Of a stretch of 64,000 nucleotides of DNA, positions 27,001 to 33,000 are shown in pieces. Under the pieces are notes generated by a model. It was not told where the DNA came from and searched no databases. It saw only the letters and a list, made by a program, of their open reading frames with translations. The DNA is from Undaria pinnatifida. Lineage: Eukaryota; Sar; Phaeophyceae; Laminariales; Alariaceae. A program made the position numbers and the translations under genes. Location of the stretch: the NCBI GenBank assembly GCA_012845835.1, contig JABAKD010000014.1, positions 1 to 64,000 on the forward strand. Reading direction: 5' to 3'. How positions within the stretch are numbered: position 1 is the first letter of the stretch; each line of letters begins with the position of its first letter.

Positions 27001-30000
27001 AGCTGACGCAATTCATGCCTCCACCAGAAACATGCTGTAAAAAACGTGAAAGTCGGGAGTCAGCCTACGATGTGCTAGGTCCATACTGGTGCACAGGTCT
27101 CACTACTCGCGCCTGGAAAAACCGATTATACCGTGCCACCCAAGAAAGACTACCACGTATATCTTGCACAAACGTAGTACCTATTACTACGCACACGCAC
27201 GACAGACACAATCCAATTGGAAAAAAGGAACAAAGCAAAAACAAGAAGATAAAGGAAGGAAAAGACAAGGAAGCGAAAAACGGAAACGGAAAAGAAAGGA
27301 AAGAAAATACAAGAAAAGAAAGTACTGGAGCATATAGTATCTAGTAACGACTGTAGACATATGGTTCGGCGTTCCCGGCGGATTGGGAGGCGAATCTCGT
27401 CCATAATCACACCTCTCCAACGTCGTGAGTTCAAGTCTCATCGAGTGCATACTCGTGCTAGCAGGGACGATTGGAAAGCGCTGGCGTGAGTTAATATTAT
27501 CGAAACTTCTACTAAAATAGACGAGCGTAAAAAGCTGGAAAGTTGGTGTACTGAACCCTATATGCGCGGTAAAATTGAAGGTACGAATGTTCCTTGACTG
27601 AGAAGGACAGATCTTTGACAACGAACAACGGCTAGTCCTAGTCGAGAAGGTGGCTGATGGCATAAAACGTCTTACGGACTGAGCTGTAGGTTAAAAATGG
27701 TGGTAAAAAAATGAAAGTAAAGGTCAGTCAAGTCGATTGTGTACTTCTTGTGCTCTTCCTAGAGGCGGTTAGTGTGAGGAAGAACTGATATATATATGAC
27801 AGTCGGAAATCGGCTTGCAAGTCTTTGCCTCGCGCGCTTTCCGCGAGCAACGCGTGCTTCGCGCGCGACGAACCCTCGTCCAAGCGGCTTCGTGGCGTTG
27901 GTCGTAGCCGACAGCCGCCAAAGCTACGTCCGTGGCGTTGCACTCAGCCGATAGCCGCCAAAGCTGCCCGTTTTTGGCGAAAATAATCGATGCCCCGCGC
28001 TGCTGCAATCGTGTGATACGCGCTGGGCTGGTAAGCGGAGCTAGGAACGCGCCACGCGGACTTGCGGCCAGAAGCAACTTCAGTGATAGCCAAGCCAGCG
28101 TTGGTATCGTTGTATGATACTGCTGTGTGGTACGTGGTATGGGTGTGTGGGCGTGTGGGTGTATGTTTTGTTGTGGAACTAGCGATGCGATGTATTCAAA
28201 AACACGCGTAAAGACTTTTTTACTTTGTTTTTCGACTGGCAAATTCGGTGGAAAAGGTCAATTTTTTCGACGGGATCCGCGTTTTCGACTGGATCTGTCA
28301 GTCGGAAAACTCGGTGGGAAAACGTTGAGTCGAAAAAAGTCTTCGAAAGATCTCTTTTCTGGTGTGAGACAGCCCGATTTGGGCTTCATTCAGTCGAAAA
28401 AGGCCGTTTTCGACTGACAACGTTTGACAACTTCGATCGTGTATTGTAAGAATTAGCCTCAACCCCCAATCATCGGAACTATTTTCTTGAAAATGTAGCT
28501 ATTGGGGTTTGTGGGCATTTCGAGGGTAGAGTGATTCTACGATTACCCCCCCCCCAAACCAGTGATTTTCTTCAACGAACGTTTCATGGCTGCTCGACAC
28601 AAAAAAGAATACAATTAAAGACAAAGTATCCATATAATTTCTTGTGTGCAAAGGCCTAACGATCGACGACGTCGGGGAGGGTGTCGAGGGACACCGTATT
28701 TCAGAAGATACGACCGGGAGCTGGTTTTGAAACCGGCGATTTTGTTAAAGAGAAGCTGGGGGGGGGGCTACCGTAGAACGACTCGGTAATAATGGGATGT
28801 ATTCACCTGGTACATCGGTTTAATTTTCATCTAAATCAGTCTTTGGGGTAAGAAGTTAAGAAGTTAAGAAGTTAAAAAGGCGTTATCGCGGAAGGCGCCT
28901 CACGAAATATTGGTTCACTGACTACCGTAGGATTATAAATGGTTATGGTACTATATTGGCATACTATAATTATAATATAGCGTGCCAATACGCGCGTCAA
29001 TATTAACGGTAGCACGCTTTCGCAAAAATATACTTGTGAGCTACGGGGACGGCGTTCCTGAATTACACGCAATAAATAAAACAAGCCACCCACACCATCG
29101 TTGTCTTTCACAATACATTTTTCGCTGTATTATATTTCAATAAGACAGTTTATAACACATACCTTCCGACTTTAAACTCAGGCCGTGGTATTGTATTGTA
29201 TGCCATGGTATGCTATTGTATGGTATTGTTGATCGGGTTGTGCTTCTTTTCTGTTATCACAATAATATCAGTAGATGAGCAGGTATAGAGCTCCTCTAGT
29301 GACCATGTGTGGTCACTAGGCAAGAAGGCTAGGAAGAACATGGTGTTGCCCCTACCCCTCCTCTCTCGAAGTAAGCATCTGCCAGCGGAGGGTACTCGTT
29401 TGTAGTCGGCTCTAGTCGTCTGCAATCGTCTGTTGTCGTCTCTACTTGGCTCTACTCGGCTGTACTCCCTACTCCCCTGCCAGCAGGAATAGGGACCACC
29501 CGTGGAAAAACACCGCTACTGCGTTGGGGTACCCGATTCGGGGGCGCCCATGATATGCCAGGTAAGAAAACACACTTGGGAGCGGAAAATTCGGATTTTC
29601 CCACCTTGTGGAGCGCCTGTACTAAATCGCTTATGATTGTGGGACGCCTATACTGAAACATGCATGGCGGATACCAAACCTGCGTTAATGGCGGAAAGAA
29701 TGTCCGCAATAAGAGATTTCAGACTTGATGGGCGGTAAAATCGTTTTGTAACCCCTTTGGGCCACCTAAACTAGGTCGTGTACGACTGTGACGCCTACAC
29801 TAAAACTTGCACGACGGACACCAAATCTGAGATAATAGCGACTAGGGGATGGGGGCGGTACCACTGGCCTGTTCCGAGGGGATCTTAAGCCGCGCGCGTA
29901 CCCCACGGTACTCGGTACTCCTACTGTACGATCACGGTGAAATCTCACATGTGTTCAGCGTTTGCCCCTAGTCGGCTTGACTCTTCGCATCTGTCGCTCA

Positions 30001-33000
30001 ACTATCCGCAAGCCGCGTACACTTTTGTTAGTCGCTCTCCCAGAGCACGACATGGGACGTGATCATTAGACTAGTAAGGCGGTTAATTGGTAAAATGCCG
30101 TTGCGCCCACACCTGCCGGAGCATTGCGGGACTGCCTCTTGACGGGTTCGCCAGCAATACCGGTGGGTCAAAGGAACTTTCTCTTGTCCCTCTGCCCTAA
30201 CCGTGACATAGTGTCGGCATTGTACACCAGGTAAGCTATATGGTCAAGGCGGACGAAGAATGGCGGTCCTTCTTCAAAGGCCCGGTTGGCTTCCGAAGGC
30301 ATCTTGACGAACGGGCTCCTCTAATGATCGTTGTTATATCTACTAAGAACGCTATTAAGGCTTTTCGTTCGAACGTGTGCAGCGTGACCTTCAACGTAGG
30401 CAACTCCCAAGCGTTACAAGGCAGAACAAGAAAATCAAGGAGACATTCTACGCAAGAGGTGCACCATATATATTCCGAGTCTCTTCACTAGCTCTACATC
30501 TCGCCCAAACGTTTATTGGGGAGGAGATAAACAGTGAATGGAAGAAGATCGGGACATGATTAAAATGCTATTTGTTGGCCTGAGGGAGAACGTCAACCAG
30601 ATCAACCCAACTCAAATAACGCATGGACTAGGTATACAATCAAATATATTCCCAAAAACAGGATCCTGTACTGATCATTTTGGGCAAAGCAGCTCCACCC
30701 CATCTTTCAGAAAGCCTTTCATCAACAAAAAGTGTCACCGCGATATTTTCGCACTTAATTTATCAGGGATCATCACTCAACCCAAAGAAAACTAGTTTCG
30801 ACGCGGGCAACGGGTAGTGGTTCATCTAGTATTTCTGAGGCTCCGCGCCTAAAGGGGCTCTATCATATACCATGCATCATACATCGTACATCATGCATAA
30901 TACCCCATGCACCATACATCATGCATAGTACTTCGTTCATCATACAGCACATATTATACATCATACACCATACGTCATACATCATACATCATACAGCCTC
31001 ATACACATCATACATCACACACCAAACATCATATATAATACATCATATACCATAATATACCTTTTACCCCTAAAGCCAAAGCCGAAACGTTTGGGGGGAA
31101 TGCGAGTGCACGAGTGCAACGTCACAAAAATTACCATGGCCTACGTAGTATATAGGCATACAACGAGCAAGAGTGGGCAAGCCATTGTAGAAGAACGGCA
31201 TTTCGACCATATTCTCTAGCGTTAAGGAGTCCCGCAATTCACGAAACAAAATAACAGTTTATCTAAGAAGTGCTTTCCAAAGAGTCTTCTCTAACGAAGC
31301 GAGTTCCAGGTACATCACGACGAAAAAAAGTACACTCCAACGCTGTGAGATCGAAGGTGTCGTCGAAACTCGTCTTTGCAAGCTGTGGCTAATACTCCGA
31401 TCGCACGTATTACTCGGTGTGTGTGTCCTCATTAAGGATATAGGCCGGCGACTCCCCTTGCAACTACAGTGTAGCTATCAGGGTCAACAGGGTGATGTTA
31501 GTCAGTCTGTGCGAGGAAACTATAAAACCCGTTTTTGAGAGGGACAACACTGACTGCTGCTGTGGAATGCACCCGTTTATCATGTCTATTATTATGTCTA
31601 TTTTTTTTGTAGCATGTAGTAGTCGTACCACCGGTGAGGGGAGGGGGGCGGGTACAGGGGGGATAGGTCGCATAAATAAATAGGAGCTTACTGCAGGCGT
31701 AATGCTAGTAGGTGATATTATAATGGATGCTGGAGAAAGGCCATTACCACTCCCCTTCTTCTGTTATCGGACGCACCGACAAACAGCGACGAGAGGACCT
31801 GCTGGGTTCCTCCGCTGTACGGCTCCTCATTCAACCTGTAGTTCACCGTGCATTCGCTAGAGTCTTGCTGGGTGCACCCGTAACTCGACCCGGCGCTCAG
31901 AGATCCATCCTGCAAAACGTGAAGGTTTCGATACAAAAGGCGTGTTTGATAGGTGTCAGTGCACGATATCCCACAAAACCTGCATGAGCGCCAGTGAAGG
32001 GTGTCCACAGGCCGGGAAAATATCATCCTGCAGCATGTAATGGTTTGAGAAAAACTTCGTGTTTTAATGGGCCCGCCCCAAAGAGATTGGGCCTCTCCTT
32101 TACAACACTGGCGAAAAATCGTTCTCCATTAATAGCCCGTTTCTAAGTCATATAATGATTTCCTAGTCCAACTCCAAGTGTTTTGTCTCCATATCGATGT
32201 TGCGGTTAATAAACTGGTCGTTGTTCCCTGGTGCATATAACTACAGGATAAGGCACGGACTTGGGTAGGTGGTGTGGTCCTGGCGCGTGAAACGCTGCAC
32301 GGCGCGACGTACCGCGAGTCGGCAGTGCGCGATCTATATCCTGCATAACCTATGGCCGCGTGCGTGTATGTATCATTCAGGTGTCTGACGTCACGTCCCA
32401 CGAACGATATGTTTCGATGGGATTCCAGGACGTCTCGTAGCACGATTCGTTCCCATCGTTTATTCACATATGTTGGATTCTGGTCATTAACTAGTGGTTC
32501 GGCGTCTCTTGCGCGCCGAACACGCACCAACCCCCGCAGGGCCCCCCGGGAGGGCCCACGGCGGCCCCCCAGAGGGCTACCAGAGACAAAAAACAATGTG
32601 ATATATGCAAGACTTTCTCATCAAAACAAAGTAACGAAAAATTCGCCTACTACTGCGATTTCGAAAAATAGACCCGCGAAAAACAATAATATGCCTGCGG
32701 CGATATATGTTGCGACTCGAAAATCGCGAGTTGCGCTGCTTTCAACCAGCCTCGCGGCGACTGTAGAGCAAAACGGTTGTGCTGACCCAAATGTTGCGCC
32801 CGCGTAACAGTGCAACTGCTAAGTAATGAGCTGGTTGGATTCCCGCCATGAGCCTCGGATTTCCCACCGGATCGTCCCCATATATGGCATGGTGTGCACG
32901 CATTTCCCACGGGATAGCAACATCATACTAAGCGAAAGGGTTTCCATAGGCTTCCGTGGGATTGATTCACGAAAATCAACCGCGAGTAATGCGTGTAGCT

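Noticed and set aside
30865..31065. CRISPR-like array of spaced repeats
   Set aside because: Units are contiguous, short and degenerate without unique spacers: a simple minisatellite in a eukaryotic intron.
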